Source: Variovorax ginsengisoli (GTDB lineage: Bacteria; Pseudomonadota; Gammaproteobacteria; Burkholderiales; Burkholderiaceae_C). From it: a stretch of 64,000 nt of DNA. Made by a program: the position numbers and the translations under genes. The stretch's first letter is position 1. Every line of letters starts with the position of its first letter. Of this stretch, positions 15,730-24,506 are shown in pieces. The notes under the pieces were generated by a model that saw nothing but the letters and a program-made list of their open reading frames with translations, ran no database searches and was not told the origin of the DNA. The stretch covers positions 757,145 through 821,144 of the forward strand of contig NZ_RCZJ01000002.1 in the NCBI RefSeq assembly GCF_006438845.1. Direction: 5' to 3'.

Positions 15730-17151
15730 TCAGTCTTTCCAGCCGCCGCCCAGCGCCTTGTAGAGCATTACCTGGTTCTGCAACTGCAGCAGGCGCGTCT
15801 GCACCGCCGCCTGCTGCGCCGAGAAGAGCGAGCGTTGCGCATCGAGCAGGTCCAGCGCGCTGGCGATGCCGTTGCGATAACGCAAGTCGTTGAGCTTGAA
15901 GCGCACGCCCTCGGCGTCAGCCTGCGCGCGCAACGCGCGCACCTCTTCGCCCAAGGTGGCGCGGCCGGCCAATGCGTCCGCGACTTCGCGGAACGCCGTC
16001 TGGATCGACTTCTCGTACTGCGCGACGGCAATCTGCTGCCCGGCGCGGGCGGCGTCGAGCGTGGCCTGGTTGGCGCCGGCGTTGAAGATCGGCAGCGTGA
16101 TGGAGGGCGCGAAGGACCACGCCTTGGTGCCGCTGTCGAACAAGCTGGAGAACTCGTTGCTGGCCGTGCCGATGGCCGAGGTGAGCGAGATGCGCGGGAA
16201 GAAGTTCGCCCGCGCAGCCCCGATGCTGGCGTTGGCCGCGATCAGTTGCTGCTCCGCCGACCGGATGTCGGGGCGTTCGGTCAACAGGTCCGACGGCAGG
16301 CCGGCCGGCAGATCGCGCATCGGCGCTGCAGCGTTCAAGCGCAGGGCGCCGCCCGCCAACGCTTCGGCAGGCACGGGCGCGCCGAGCAGGAGGGCCAGTG
16401 CGTTCTCGTCCTGCGCACGCAGCCGTTGCTGTTGCGCGTAGGACGCACGTGCGGTCTCGGCCAGCGAGTTGGCCAGTTGGAAATCGATTTCCGACGACAC
16501 GCCGCTGTCGAAACGCAGCTTGGTCAGCCGCACGGACTCGTCGCGCGTCGACAGCGTCTGGCGCGTGAGGTCGAGCAGTTCGTCGTCGGCGATGAGCGTC
16601 AGCCAGCCGCTGGCCACCGCGGAGATCAGGCTGATCTGCGCCGCCTTGCGCGACTCTTCGGTGGCGAGGTATTGCGCCAGCGCCTGTTCCTTCAGGCTCG
16701 CGATGCGCCCGAAGAAATCGATTTCCCAGGCGGTGATGCCGAGGTTGACCAAATAGTTCGAGGCCACGCTGCCGCCCACGCCGAACGCCTGGTACGGATT
16801 GGGACTCGAGCGCGAGCCGCTGGCCGACACGCCGACCGCCGGGAACAGCGCCGAGCGCTGGATCTGGAACTGCGCACGCGCCTGCTCGATGTTGAGCACC
16901 GAGACGCGCAGGTCGCGGTTGTTCGCCAGCGCCGTGTCGATCAGGGCCTGCAGCCGCGGGTCGGTGAAGTAGTCCTGCCACGCCACCGTGGCGGCCGCCG
17001 CCCCGACCGGCTGCGCCGGATCGTTGGGGAAGGTGGTGGGCACGGGCGCCATGGGGCGCTCGTAGGTCGGGATGAAGGAGCAGCCAGCCAGCACCAGGCT
17101 GGCTGCCAGCGCGCTGAGCACGTTGCGTGGGTTCATTCGCTGCTTAGTCAT
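15730..17151 (-). CDS. outer-membrane channel of the RND pump (OprM/NodT family lipoprotein)
   Basis: A 473-residue TolC-family outer-membrane factor. A lipobox lies at 'LAASLVLAGCSFIP' (Cys about 24). The two repeat domains carry OprM-type motifs such as 'WEIDFFGRIASLKEQALAQYLATEESRKAAQISLISAVASGWL' and 'RPDIRSAEQQLIAANASIGAARANFFPRISL'. ATG 17151 overlaps the stop of the permease gene by 8 nt, which supports translational coupling; a second ATG at 17136 is possible. It is the last gene of the adaptor-permease-channel operon and completes a drug efflux system. Confidence 0.93.
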   Translation of the reverse strand: MTKQRMNPRNVLSALAASLVLAGCSFIPTYERPMAPVPTTFPNDPAQPVGAAAATVAWQDYFTDPRLQALIDTALANNRDLRVSVLNIEQARAQFQIQRSALFPAVGVSASGSRSSPNPYQAFGVGGSVASNYLVNLGITAWEIDFFGRIASLKEQALAQYLATEESRKAAQISLISAVASGWLTLIADDELLDLTRQTLSTRDESVRLTKLRFDSGVSSEIDFQLANSLAETARASYAQQQRLRAQDENALALLLGAPVPAEALAGGALRLNAAAPMRDLPAGLPSDLLTERPDIRSAEQQLIAANASIGAARANFFPRISLTSAIGTASNEFSSLFDSGTKAWSFAPSITLPIFNAGANQATLDAARAGQQIAVAQYEKSIQTAFREVADALAGRATLGEEVRALRAQADAEGVRFKLNDLRYRNGIASALDLLDAQRSLFSAQQAAVQTRLLQLQNQVMLYKALGGGWKD

Positions 17152-20100
17152 GGCTTTGCTCGATTCCTGCTGCCTCGGCATGGCGCCGATCGGCTTCCTG
17201 CTGGCGTTGGCTTCCTTTGAAAAGGGTGCGCACGATCACGAAGAACACCGGCACGAAGAACACGGCGAGCGCCGTGCCGGTGATCATGCCGCCCAGCACG
17301 CCGGTGCCGATCGCACGCTGGCTTGCCGAGCCGGCGCCCGAAGCGAGCACCAGCGGCAGCACGCCCAGCCCGAAGGCCAGCGAGGTCATCACGATCGGAC
17401 GGAAGCGCAGGTGCGCGGCCTCAAGCGCCGCCTGGACCACACCCTTGCCCTGTGCCTGCAGGTCCTTCGCGAACTCGATGATCAGAATCGCGTTCTTCGC
17501 CGACAGGCCGATGATGGTGATCAGCCCCACCTGGAAGTAAACGTCGTTCGAATACGAACGCAGCATCGTCGCGAGCAGCACCCCCAGCACACCGCATGGC
17601 ACGACCAGAATCACCGCCAGCGGGATCGACCAGCTCTCGTACAGCGCAGCCAGGCACAGGAACACCGCCAGGATCGCGAAGCCGTAGAGGATCATGGCCT
17701 GCGAGCCGGCCAGCTTTTCCTCGCGCGATTGCCCGGTCCACTCGAAGCCGAAGCCCGGTGGCAGCTTGGCCGCCAGCTGCTCCATCTCGGCCATGGCCGC
17801 ACCCGAGCTCGAGCCCGGAGCCGCCGCGCCGGTGATGCGCACCGATGGATAACCGTTGTAGCGCACCGTCTGCTGCGCGCCGTTGATCCAGCGGGTCGAC
17901 GCGAAGGTCGACAGCGGCACCGGGTTGCCCTGCGCGTTGCTCGCGTTGAGCTTGAGCAGGTCGTCGGGCTGCATGCGCGCCGGCGCGTCGGCCTGCACCA
18001 CCACCCGTTGCAGGCGACCCTGGTTCGGAAAGTCGTTGATGTAGCTCGAGCCGAGCGCGGTCGACAGCGTCGTGTTGATCGCGTCGAAACTCACGCCCAG
18101 GGCGTTGGCCTTGTCGCGGTCGATGTCGATCTGCAGCTGCGGCGCGTCTTCCAGGCCGTCGGGGCGCACCTGCGCGAGCAGCTTGCTCTGGCCGGCCATC
18201 CCCAGCAACTGGTTGCGCGCGTTGATGAGGGCCTGGTGCCCCGCACCGCCACGGTCCTGCAGCCGGAACGTGAAGCCGCTCGCGTTGCCCAGTTCGGGGA
18301 TCGGCGGCGGGCTCAGCGGGTAGACGAACGCGTCGCGCACGCCCGACAGCGCACCGAACGCGCGGCCGGCCAGCGCATCGGCCGACTGCCCGGCTTCCTT
18401 GCGCTGGTCCCAGTCCTTGAGCGTCACGAAGGCGAGGCCGGCGTTCTGGCCTTGGCCGGAGAAGCTGAAGCCCAGCACGCCCACCATGCTCTGCACTTCG
18501 GGCTGCTTGAGCATGAAACCTTCGACCTGCTGCATCACCGCGAGCGTGCGCTCCTGCGTGGCTCCCGGAGGCAGCTGCACGTTCACGAGCACGTTGCCCT
18601 GGTCTTCCTGAGGCAGGAACGAGGTCGGCAGGCCGCGGAACAGGATCACCACCGCGCCGATGATGGCCACGTAGATGATCAGGTAGCGCGCTGCGCGCTT
18701 GAGCATGCGCGCGACCACGCCTTCGTACCCTTTGGCGGTGCGCGAGAAGCTGCGGTTGAACCAGCCGAAGAAGCCCTTCTTCTCGTGATGGCTGCCCTGC
18801 GCCACCGGCTTGAGCAGCGTGGCGCACAGCGCCGGCGTGAGCGACAGCGCCATGAAGGCCGAGAAGCCGATCGACGCCACCATCACCGCCGAGAACTGGC
18901 GGTAGATGTTGCCGGTCGAGCCGGCGAAGAAGGCCAGCGGCACGAACACCGAGATCAGCACCACGGTCACGCCGATGATGGCGCCCGAGATCTGCTTCAT
19001 GGCCTTGCGCGTGGCCTCGAGCGGGCCGAGGCCCTCCTCGGTCATGATGCGTTCGACGTTCTCCACCACCACGATGGCATCGTCCACCACGATGCCGATC
19101 ACCAGCACCATGCCGAACATGGTCAGCACGTTGATCGAAAAGCCCAGCGCCGAGAGCACGGCGAAGGTGCCCAGCAGCGCGATCGGCACCACGATGGTCG
19201 GGATGATGGTGTAGCGCCAGTTCTGCAGGAACAGGAACATCACGACGAACACCAGCGCCACCGCCTCGAACAGCGTCTTCACCACTTCGGTGATCGAGAT
19301 GCTCACGAAGCGCGAGCTGTCGTACGGAATGCTCCACTTCACGCCCTGCGGGAAGTACTTGGCCAGTTCGGCCATCTTGGTGCGAACGGCTTCGGCCGCC
19401 TGCAGTGCATTGCCGCTCGGCGACAGCTGGACGCCGATGCCCACCGCCGGCTGGCCGTTCAGGCGCGCCGAGGTCGAGTAGGTCTGGCCACCCAGCTCGA
19501 TGCGCGCGACGTCTTTCAGCCGCACGGCCGAGCCGTCGGTGTTGGCGCGCAGCACGATGTTGCCGAATTGCTCGACATTGCTCAGTTGGCCGGTGACCAC
19601 CACCGTGGCCGCGATGGCCTGGCCGGTGATGTTGGGCAGGTCGCCGATGGTGCCCGAGGCCACCTGCGCGTTCTGCGCACGGATGGCCGCATTCACCTCG
19701 GCCGACGACAGCTTGAAGCCCTGCAGCTTGGTCGGGTCGATCCACACGCGCATCGCGCGCTCGGTGCCGAACAGCTGCGCCTGACCGATGCCTGCGACGC
19801 GTTGCAGCTCGGGCACGACGTTGCGCGAGGCGTAGTCGCCCAACGCGATCGGGTCGATCGACGGGTCGTCGGACGACAGGATCGTGAACAGCAGGAAGTT
19901 GTTGCGCGACTTGTCGACACGCACGCCCTGCTGCGTCACCGTCGAAGGCAGACGCGGCGTGGCGCGCGACAACCGGTTCTGCACGTCGACCTGCGCGAGG
20001 TCGGCATTGGTGCCGGTCTCGAAGGTCACGGTGATCGTGCCCGTGCCGTCGGCCTGCGCCACCGACTCCATGTAGATCAGGCCGGGCGACCCGTTCATCT

Positions 20101-20302
20101 CGCGCTCGATCACGGACAGCACGCTGTCCTCGAGCGTCTGCGCGGAGGCGCCGGGGTAGACCACATTGATGACGATGGCGGGCGGTGCCACCGGCGGGTA
20201 TTGCGAGATCGGCAGCTGCGTGATCGCCACGCTGCCCATCACGATGACGAACAGCGCGATCACCCACGCGAAGATGGGCCGATCGATGAAGAATTTAGCC
20301 AT
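17144..20302 (-). CDS. multidrug efflux RND permease (HAE1 family, AcrB/MexB type)
   Basis: A 1052-residue inner-membrane RND transporter with the usual 12 membrane segments and two large periplasmic loops. Proton-relay acids are seen in 'VLVIGIVVDDAIVVVENVER' (Asp pair near residue 405). Family blocks 'MAKFFIDRPIFAWVIAL', 'LPISQYPPVAPPAI', 'SYINDFPNQGRLQRVVVQADAPARM' and 'FFVPVFFVIVRTLF' are all present, and length is typical. It exports amphiphilic drugs using the proton gradient together with the adjacent adaptor (13 nt upstream) and channel (8-nt overlap). A divergent TetR repressor and an operator precede the operon. Confidence 0.96.
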   Translation of the reverse strand: MAKFFIDRPIFAWVIALFVIVMGSVAITQLPISQYPPVAPPAIVINVVYPGASAQTLEDSVLSVIEREMNGSPGLIYMESVAQADGTGTITVTFETGTNADLAQVDVQNRLSRATPRLPSTVTQQGVRVDKSRNNFLLFTILSSDDPSIDPIALGDYASRNVVPELQRVAGIGQAQLFGTERAMRVWIDPTKLQGFKLSSAEVNAAIRAQNAQVASGTIGDLPNITGQAIAATVVVTGQLSNVEQFGNIVLRANTDGSAVRLKDVARIELGGQTYSTSARLNGQPAVGIGVQLSPSGNALQAAEAVRTKMAELAKYFPQGVKWSIPYDSSRFVSISITEVVKTLFEAVALVFVVMFLFLQNWRYTIIPTIVVPIALLGTFAVLSALGFSINVLTMFGMVLVIGIVVDDAIVVVENVERIMTEEGLGPLEATRKAMKQISGAIIGVTVVLISVFVPLAFFAGSTGNIYRQFSAVMVASIGFSAFMALSLTPALCATLLKPVAQGSHHEKKGFFGWFNRSFSRTAKGYEGVVARMLKRAARYLIIYVAIIGAVVILFRGLPTSFLPQEDQGNVLVNVQLPPGATQERTLAVMQQVEGFMLKQPEVQSMVGVLGFSFSGQGQNAGLAFVTLKDWDQRKEAGQSADALAGRAFGALSGVRDAFVYPLSPPPIPELGNASGFTFRLQDRGGAGHQALINARNQLLGMAGQSKLLAQVRPDGLEDAPQLQIDIDRDKANALGVSFDAINTTLSTALGSSYINDFPNQGRLQRVVVQADAPARMQPDDLLKLNASNAQGNPVPLSTFASTRWINGAQQTVRYNGYPSVRITGAAAPGSSSGAAMAEMEQLAAKLPPGFGFEWTGQSREEKLAGSQAMILYGFAILAVFLCLAALYESWSIPLAVILVVPCGVLGVLLATMLRSYSNDVYFQVGLITIIGLSAKNAILIIEFAKDLQAQGKGVVQAALEAAHLRFRPIVMTSLAFGLGVLPLVLASGAGSASQRAIGTGVLGGMITGTALAVFFVPVFFVIVRTLFKGSQRQQEADRRHAEAAGIEQSHD

Positions 20303-20315
20303 GCGGGCGGGCTCC

Positions 20316-21593
20316 TTACTTGGCGGCCGAAGCCGGGGCCGCCGGCGCCGATGCAGCAGCCGACGCAGGCGCGGCGGCCGGCGTAGCGGCGGTGTTCGGC
20401 GGCGTCCACGGCACGGCCTTCACGGGCGAGCCGGGCGGCATCATCTGCAGCTTCTGGAAGCCGTCGACCATCACCTGCTCGCCGGCCTTGAGGCCTTCGA
20501 GAACGATCCACTGGTTGTTCCGCGCAGCGCTGATCTTGACCGTGCGCTTGCTCATCTTGCCGTCGGCGCCGACCACGGTCACCGTATCGCCCTGCTGCGT
20601 GCGCGTGACGGCCTGCTGCGGCAGCGCAATGGCGTTGCTCACCTGGGCCTGCTCGATCTTCACCCGCACATACAGGCCGGGCAACAGCTCGCCCTTCGGA
20701 TTGGGGAGCTCGGCACGCAAGGTGACCTGGCCGGTGGAGGCATCGACGGTCAGGTCGGAGAACAGCAGCTTGCCCGGCAACGGGTACTCGCCGCCGCCTT
20801 CGAGCACCAGGCGCACGCTGGCGGCATCGGTGCCTTCGGCACGCTTGAACTGGCCGTCGGCCATGGCGCGGCGGAGCTTCAGCACATCGTTGGCCGACTG
20901 CGTGAAGTTCACATACAGCGGGTTGATCTGCTGGATCACCGCGAGCGCGGTGGTTTCGCCCTGGCCCACCAGGGCACCTTCGGTCACGAGCGCACGGCCG
21001 ATGCGGCCTGAGATGGGCGCGGTCACCGCGGCATAGCCCAGGTTGATATTGGCGGTGGTGACCGAAGCGCGGGCGACGCCCACATCGGCCTCGGCAGCTT
21101 TCTGCGAAGCCACGGCGTTCGCGTATTCCTGCTTGCTCACCGCATTGGCTTCGACCAGCGGCTTGTAGCGGTCGGCCAGTGCCTTGGCCTGCGCCGCATT
21201 CGCTTCGGCGCGCGCCAGGCTGGCCTGCGCGCTGCGCGACGCCGCAGCGTACGGTGCCGAGTCGATGCGGAACAACGGCTGGCCGGCCTTCACGTCGCTG
21301 CCCTCGCGGAACAGCCGCTCCTGCAGGATGCCGGCCGCACGGGCGCGGACTTCGGCCATGCGCGAGGCCTCGAGCCGGCCCGGCAGCTCGGTGACCAGAC
21401 CGACGTCGGTCGGCGTCGCGACCACCACGCCGACTTCGGGCGGTGGCGGCGCAGCGGCGGCCGGGGCGCCCGCTGCGGGCTCCTTGCCTTTGCCGCAGGC
21501 GGCGAGCAGGGCCATGACCAGCACGGCGACGGCGGCGGCGCCCAGGCGCTTCGGGGAAGACGAAACACGCGAAGAGACATGCGAATGCGGCAT
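20316..21593 (-). CDS. RND efflux periplasmic adaptor (AcrA/MexA type)
   Basis: A 425-residue membrane fusion protein. The lipobox 'VLVMALLAACGKGKEP' (Cys about 32) anchors it to the inner membrane. It contains the barrel-sandwich motifs 'RAAGILQERLFREGSDVKAGQPLFRID' and 'AAVTAPISGRIGRALVTEGALV', and the coiled hairpin between them. A Pro/Ala-rich C-terminal extension ends the protein. ATG 21593 is chosen because it gives the lipoprotein signal. It is first in the operon and lies 13 nt before the permease gene. The TetR gene diverges upstream. Confidence 0.95.
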   Translation of the reverse strand: MPHSHVSSRVSSSPKRLGAAAVAVLVMALLAACGKGKEPAAGAPAAAAPPPPEVGVVVATPTDVGLVTELPGRLEASRMAEVRARAAGILQERLFREGSDVKAGQPLFRIDSAPYAAASRSAQASLARAEANAAQAKALADRYKPLVEANAVSKQEYANAVASQKAAEADVGVARASVTTANINLGYAAVTAPISGRIGRALVTEGALVGQGETTALAVIQQINPLYVNFTQSANDVLKLRRAMADGQFKRAEGTDAASVRLVLEGGGEYPLPGKLLFSDLTVDASTGQVTLRAELPNPKGELLPGLYVRVKIEQAQVSNAIALPQQAVTRTQQGDTVTVVGADGKMSKRTVKISAARNNQWIVLEGLKAGEQVMVDGFQKLQMMPPGSPVKAVPWTPPNTAATPAAAPASAAASAPAAPASAAK

Positions 21594-21685
21594 GTGATTC
21601 CTTTGAAGCAAAAAGGGGACGACGCGCAGCGAGTGGATCGCCGTCAAGGCCGAGTGGCCGAGGGGTCATCTGGAGGCGGCTAGTT

Positions 21686-21709
21686 TACATACATTCGTGC
21701 ATGTATAGT
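21686..21709. promoter_or_regulatory. AcrR-like operator in the efflux pump/TetR intergenic region
   Basis: ATACAT and ATGTAT form an inverted repeat around TCGTGC within TACATACATTCGTGCATGTA. From memory, the E. coli AcrR site is a 24-bp palindrome of the same form, and 19 of 24 bases agree here. A TATAGT -10-like hexamer (21704-21709, plus strand) overlaps one arm. This is the probable binding site of the divergent TetR repressor controlling both directions. Confidence 0.78.
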
Positions 21710-21746
21710 CGACCCGCTCGATCCCGGGCACGTTTCAGGAGACACA

Positions 21747-22412
21747 TTGGCCCGCCACACGAAGGAAGAGGCCCTCGCCACACGCCACCGCCTGCTCGAC
21801 GCTGCGGAGGTGCTGTTCCAGGCGCAGGGCGTTTCGCAGACCTCGCTGCAGCAGATCGCGCAGCAGGCAGGGGCGACGCGCGGCGCCATCTACTGGCACT
21901 TCAAGGACAAGGCCGACCTCTTCAACGCGATGATGGAACGCGTCACGCTGCCGCTGGAGGCCGCGGTCCAGGCGTCGGGCGCGTCCGACGGCGATCCGCT
22001 CGCCGAGATCCACAACGTCCTGATCGCCGCCTTCAAGCTCGTGACCACCGACCTCCAGGTGCAACGCGTCTTCGACGTGGCCACGCACAAGGTCGAATAC
22101 ACGCACGACATGGCGTCGGTGCAACGGCGCCACCTCGACATGCGCAATGCCTGCGTGGCCGATTTCGAGAGGGCCCTGCGGCTTGCCGCCCGCATGCAAC
22201 GCATCCGCCTTCCCATCCCGGCATCGTCCGCCGCCCAAGGGCTGCATGCGCTGGTCAGCGGCCTGATCCAGAACTGGCTGCTGGACACCACCGCCTTCGA
22301 CCTGGTGCAGATCGGGCGACGCAGTTTCGATGTCTACGTGAAGGGACTCGGCTTCGGCGATGCGCAGACAACTGCGATCTCATCGTCCTCGCCTTGCCGG
22401 GCCGTCGCCTGA
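21747..22412 (+). CDS. TetR family repressor of the efflux pump (AcrR/TtgR type)
   Basis: A 221-residue TetR regulator starting at TTG 21747, supported by AGGAG seven bases upstream. The DNA-binding domain is textbook AcrR-like: 'ARHTKEEALATRHRLLDAAE', 'VSQTSLQQIAQQAGATRGAIYWHFKDKADLF' (about residues 1-60). The C-terminal half binds ligand ('TACSG'-type region 'AAQGLHALVSGLIQNWLLDT'). It diverges from the adaptor gene and an AcrR-like operator lies between them, so it almost certainly represses the pump and probably itself. Confidence 0.93.
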   Translation: MARHTKEEALATRHRLLDAAEVLFQAQGVSQTSLQQIAQQAGATRGAIYWHFKDKADLFNAMMERVTLPLEAAVQASGASDGDPLAEIHNVLIAAFKLVTTDLQVQRVFDVATHKVEYTHDMASVQRRHLDMRNACVADFERALRLAARMQRIRLPIPASSAAQGLHALVSGLIQNWLLDTTAFDLVQIGRRSFDVYVKGLGFGDAQTTAISSSSPCRAVA

Positions 22413-22452
22413 TGCGATAATCGCCGGCTCGCGGTCATCACCGCGAGCCTCT

Positions 22453-22527
22453 CTCGCTGTATTTCAACGGATAGAATTCGGCCCTCCGAAGGCTGAGATC
22501 CTGGTTCGATTCCAGGCGGCGGGACCA
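22453..22527 (+). tRNA. tRNA-Arg (anticodon CCG)
   Basis: The 75-nt sequence folds into a complete cloverleaf. The acceptor stem CTCGCTG/CGGCGGG has two G-U pairs. The D arm has the AACGGATA loop, and the anticodon stem CGGCC/GGCTG encloses the loop CTCCGAA with CCG at 22486-22488. The T arm is CCTGG-TTCGATT-CCAGG, followed by discriminator A and an encoded CCA. It decodes CGG. Confidence 0.93.
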
Positions 22528-22561
22528 GACAACTGTTCCACGCGCTCCAAGGCGCATCCAG

Positions 22562-22594
22562 AACCCGCACGCTGCAAGGCGTCGCGGGTTTTTT
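22562..22594 (+). terminator. Rho-independent terminator after tRNA-Arg
   Basis: AACCCGC-ACGC pairs with GCGT-(C)-GCGGGTT around a TGCAAG loop and is followed by T6. It lies 34 nt after the tRNA. Confidence 0.85.
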
Positions 22595-22695
22595 GTCGGA
22601 TCGGGCCAGGGCGCCGTCACCCACCGGCGCAGGCCTACAGGCTCCCGCAGACCGCTCGCGCACAGTCGAAGCCCGTTCTCCCGGAGCTTCCAACC

Positions 22696-23424
22696 ATGAC
22701 CTACCAACTGCACTACTGGCCCACCATCCAGGGCCGCGGCGAATTCGTCCGCCTGGCGCTGGAAGCCGCCGGCGCCGACTACGTCGATGTCGCCCGCGGT
22801 ACCAAAGCGCAAGGCGGCGGCGGCGCGGCGCTGGGCCAACGCCTGGGCGATGCGCGCAACTCGCGTCCGCCCTTTGCGCCGCCCTTTCTGGTCGATGGCG
22901 ACGTGGTCGTCGGCCAGACCGCCGCGATCCTGCTGTACCTCGGGCCGCGGCTGCAACTCGCAGGCGCGGGCGAAGCCGACGGCCTGTGGACGCACCAGCT
23001 GCAACTCACCGTCGCCGACGCAGTGGCGGAGGCGCACGACACGCACCACCCGCTGTCCGTCGGCATCTACTACGAAGACCAGCGCGAAGCCGCGGCGGCG
23101 CGCGCCAAGGCCTTCCGCGACGAACGCATCCCCAAGTTCCTGGGCTGGTTCGAAGACGTGCTGCAGCGCAATCCGGCCGGCGACACGCACCTGGTGGGCG
23201 ATGCGTTGACCTATGCCGACCTGTCGCTGTTCCAGCTGGTGGCCGGGCTGCGCTATGCGTTTCCCAAAGCCGCGGCGCGCGCGCTGGCCGACACGCCGGC
23301 CGTGGTGAAGCTGCACGACAACGTGGCGCGCCGACAGCGGGTGCACGCGTACCTGCAGAGCCCGCGGCGCATCGCGTTCAACGAAGAAGGGATCTTTCGG
23401 CGTTATCCGGAGCTGGACGGGTAA
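22696..23424 (+). CDS. glutathione S-transferase family protein
   Basis: A 242-residue GST. The N-terminal thioredoxin fold starts 'YQLHYWPTIQGRGEFVRLALEAAGADYVDV', the pattern of sigma/pi/mu-like GSTs in which Tyr near residue 7 can be the catalytic residue. The cis-Pro segment is 'FAPPFLVDGDVVVGQTAAILLYLG', with the Gln-Thr that would bind the gamma-glutamyl group. The C-terminal helical domain contains 'LVGDALTYADLSLFQLVAGL' with the capping Asp. I chose ATG 22696 as it begins exactly at the fold. Its substrate is unknown and it has no operon partner. Confidence 0.9.
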   Translation: MTYQLHYWPTIQGRGEFVRLALEAAGADYVDVARGTKAQGGGGAALGQRLGDARNSRPPFAPPFLVDGDVVVGQTAAILLYLGPRLQLAGAGEADGLWTHQLQLTVADAVAEAHDTHHPLSVGIYYEDQREAAAARAKAFRDERIPKFLGWFEDVLQRNPAGDTHLVGDALTYADLSLFQLVAGLRYAFPKAAARALADTPAVVKLHDNVARRQRVHAYLQSPRRIAFNEEGIFRRYPELDG

Positions 23425-23463
23425 GACGGCCCTGACGTTTCGCCCGCACGGTCTGCGTTCCCG

Positions 23464-24129
23464 CTACCGCCACGCCTCGCTCTGCATGCGGACGATGGCC
23501 TCGGAGCTGATCGGGATCCGACCGGCCACCTTGCATCGCCCACCGGAGATCAAACTGAACGGGCTCAGCGCCATGGCCAGGAACTCTGCGTTAAGCGGCA
23601 TCTCCGGCTTGTAGCAGTAGGTCAGCCGGATCTTCAGCAGGTTGGCGTCCTGGATGTTCTGCATCGACGCGCCCTTGATGGCGGTGCCGCGGTACATGAG
23701 GTTGTCGTTGGGAATGAGGCGCCGGCCCCCCACCGTGATGCCGTGGTCGTTGAAGCTGGCCCGGGTCGGGTTCAGCACGTCGATGCTCAGAAACAGCACG
23801 CTATCGGCCAGCGCGCTGCCGACTGCCCGCACCACCTCGCCGTTCGACGCCGTGTCCCGCATGTACAACGGCGCGAGCGCCGAGGCGCCCGCGATGTGCA
23901 TGCTGCTGGTCACGCCCTCCCGCGCATGGTCGATCGCGCCGGCGCGCGCAGCGGCGAGTGCCGCGATGTCGACCACGGTCTTGGCCTGGTACATCAGCGC
24001 CATCTCCGCGATGGCGAAGATCAGCATCAGGAAGGCGGGGATGAAGAGCACCACCGCGAACTCGACCATGGTGGCGCCGCGCTGGCGGGCGCGTGCGCGC
24101 ACCGACGCGAAGGTCGGACCGGCGTTCAT
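23464..24129 (-). CDS. TadE-family pseudopilin (Flp pilus locus, last gene)
   Basis: A 221-residue pseudopilin. The processing motif R-Q-R-G18 followed by ATMV and Glu23-Phe24 begins a hydrophobic helix ('FAVVLFIPAFLMLIFAIAEMALMYQA'), exactly the TadE arrangement; cleavage after Gly18 by a TadV-type peptidase is expected. The mature part is predicted to lie in the periplasm. The ATG overlaps the stop of the DUF192 gene by 4 nt. TadE proteins are minor pseudopilins needed for Flp fibre assembly. This one closes the 13-gene cluster. Confidence 0.87.
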   Translation of the reverse strand: MNAGPTFASVRARARQRGATMVEFAVVLFIPAFLMLIFAIAEMALMYQAKTVVDIAALAAARAGAIDHAREGVTSSMHIAGASALAPLYMRDTASNGEVVRAVGSALADSVLFLSIDVLNPTRASFNDHGITVGGRRLIPNDNLMYRGTAIKGASMQNIQDANLLKIRLTYCYKPEMPLNAEFLAMALSPFSLISGGRCKVAGRIPISSEAIVRMQSEAWR

Positions 24130-24506
24130 GCAGCGCTCCTTCGGGGCAGCTGCAGCAGACGATCGCCCACCGCCACGCCCAGCCGTTGCGCCTCGCCGGG
24201 CGCCCACTCGATGACCGAGCGCGCCCCGCGATGGACGATCACGCGCCACGGCGCCAGCGCTCGAATGCCGAGCACGAGGCCGCTGCGATCGAGAAACCAC
24301 ACCTCCAACGCAAAGCGCATGCCGGCACCGTGCACGCTGCTGCATGGCTGAATGCCCAGCCCCACGCCGTGCGGAAGCGGCGGTTGGCCGAGCAGGCCCC
24401 GCAGGCGCGCGCCGAAGGTTTCGGCGAGGTACAGCGCGACGCCGAGCCGACGCCCGTTGCAGTCGAGGTCGACGCTCGGCAGCGCGTCGATTCGAAGGCT
24501 CGTCAT
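24126..24506 (-). CDS. DUF192 protein inside the Flp pilus operon
   Basis: A 126-residue protein made of a DUF192 domain: 'VALYLAETFGARLRGLLGQPPLPHGVGLGIQPCSSVHGAGMRFALEVWFLDRSGLVLGIRALAPWRV' style motifs, with the family's 'RGLLG', 'C-x2-H-G' and 'FLD' elements. There is no signal peptide, unlike many exported DUF192 proteins. Its start overlaps the tadC stop by one base and its stop overlaps the tadE start by four, so it belongs to the operon. The function is unknown. Confidence 0.87.
   Translation of the reverse strand: MTSLRIDALPSVDLDCNGRRLGVALYLAETFGARLRGLLGQPPLPHGVGLGIQPCSSVHGAGMRFALEVWFLDRSGLVLGIRALAPWRVIVHRGARSVIEWAPGEAQRLGVAVGDRLLQLPRRSAA

Noticed and set aside
17072..20386. Very long plus-strand open frame (about 1100 codons) opposite the efflux permease gene
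   Set aside because: It is an antisense shadow of the RND gene, which has a clear protein family, ribosome context and operon position. The shadow is Arg/His-rich without any domain.
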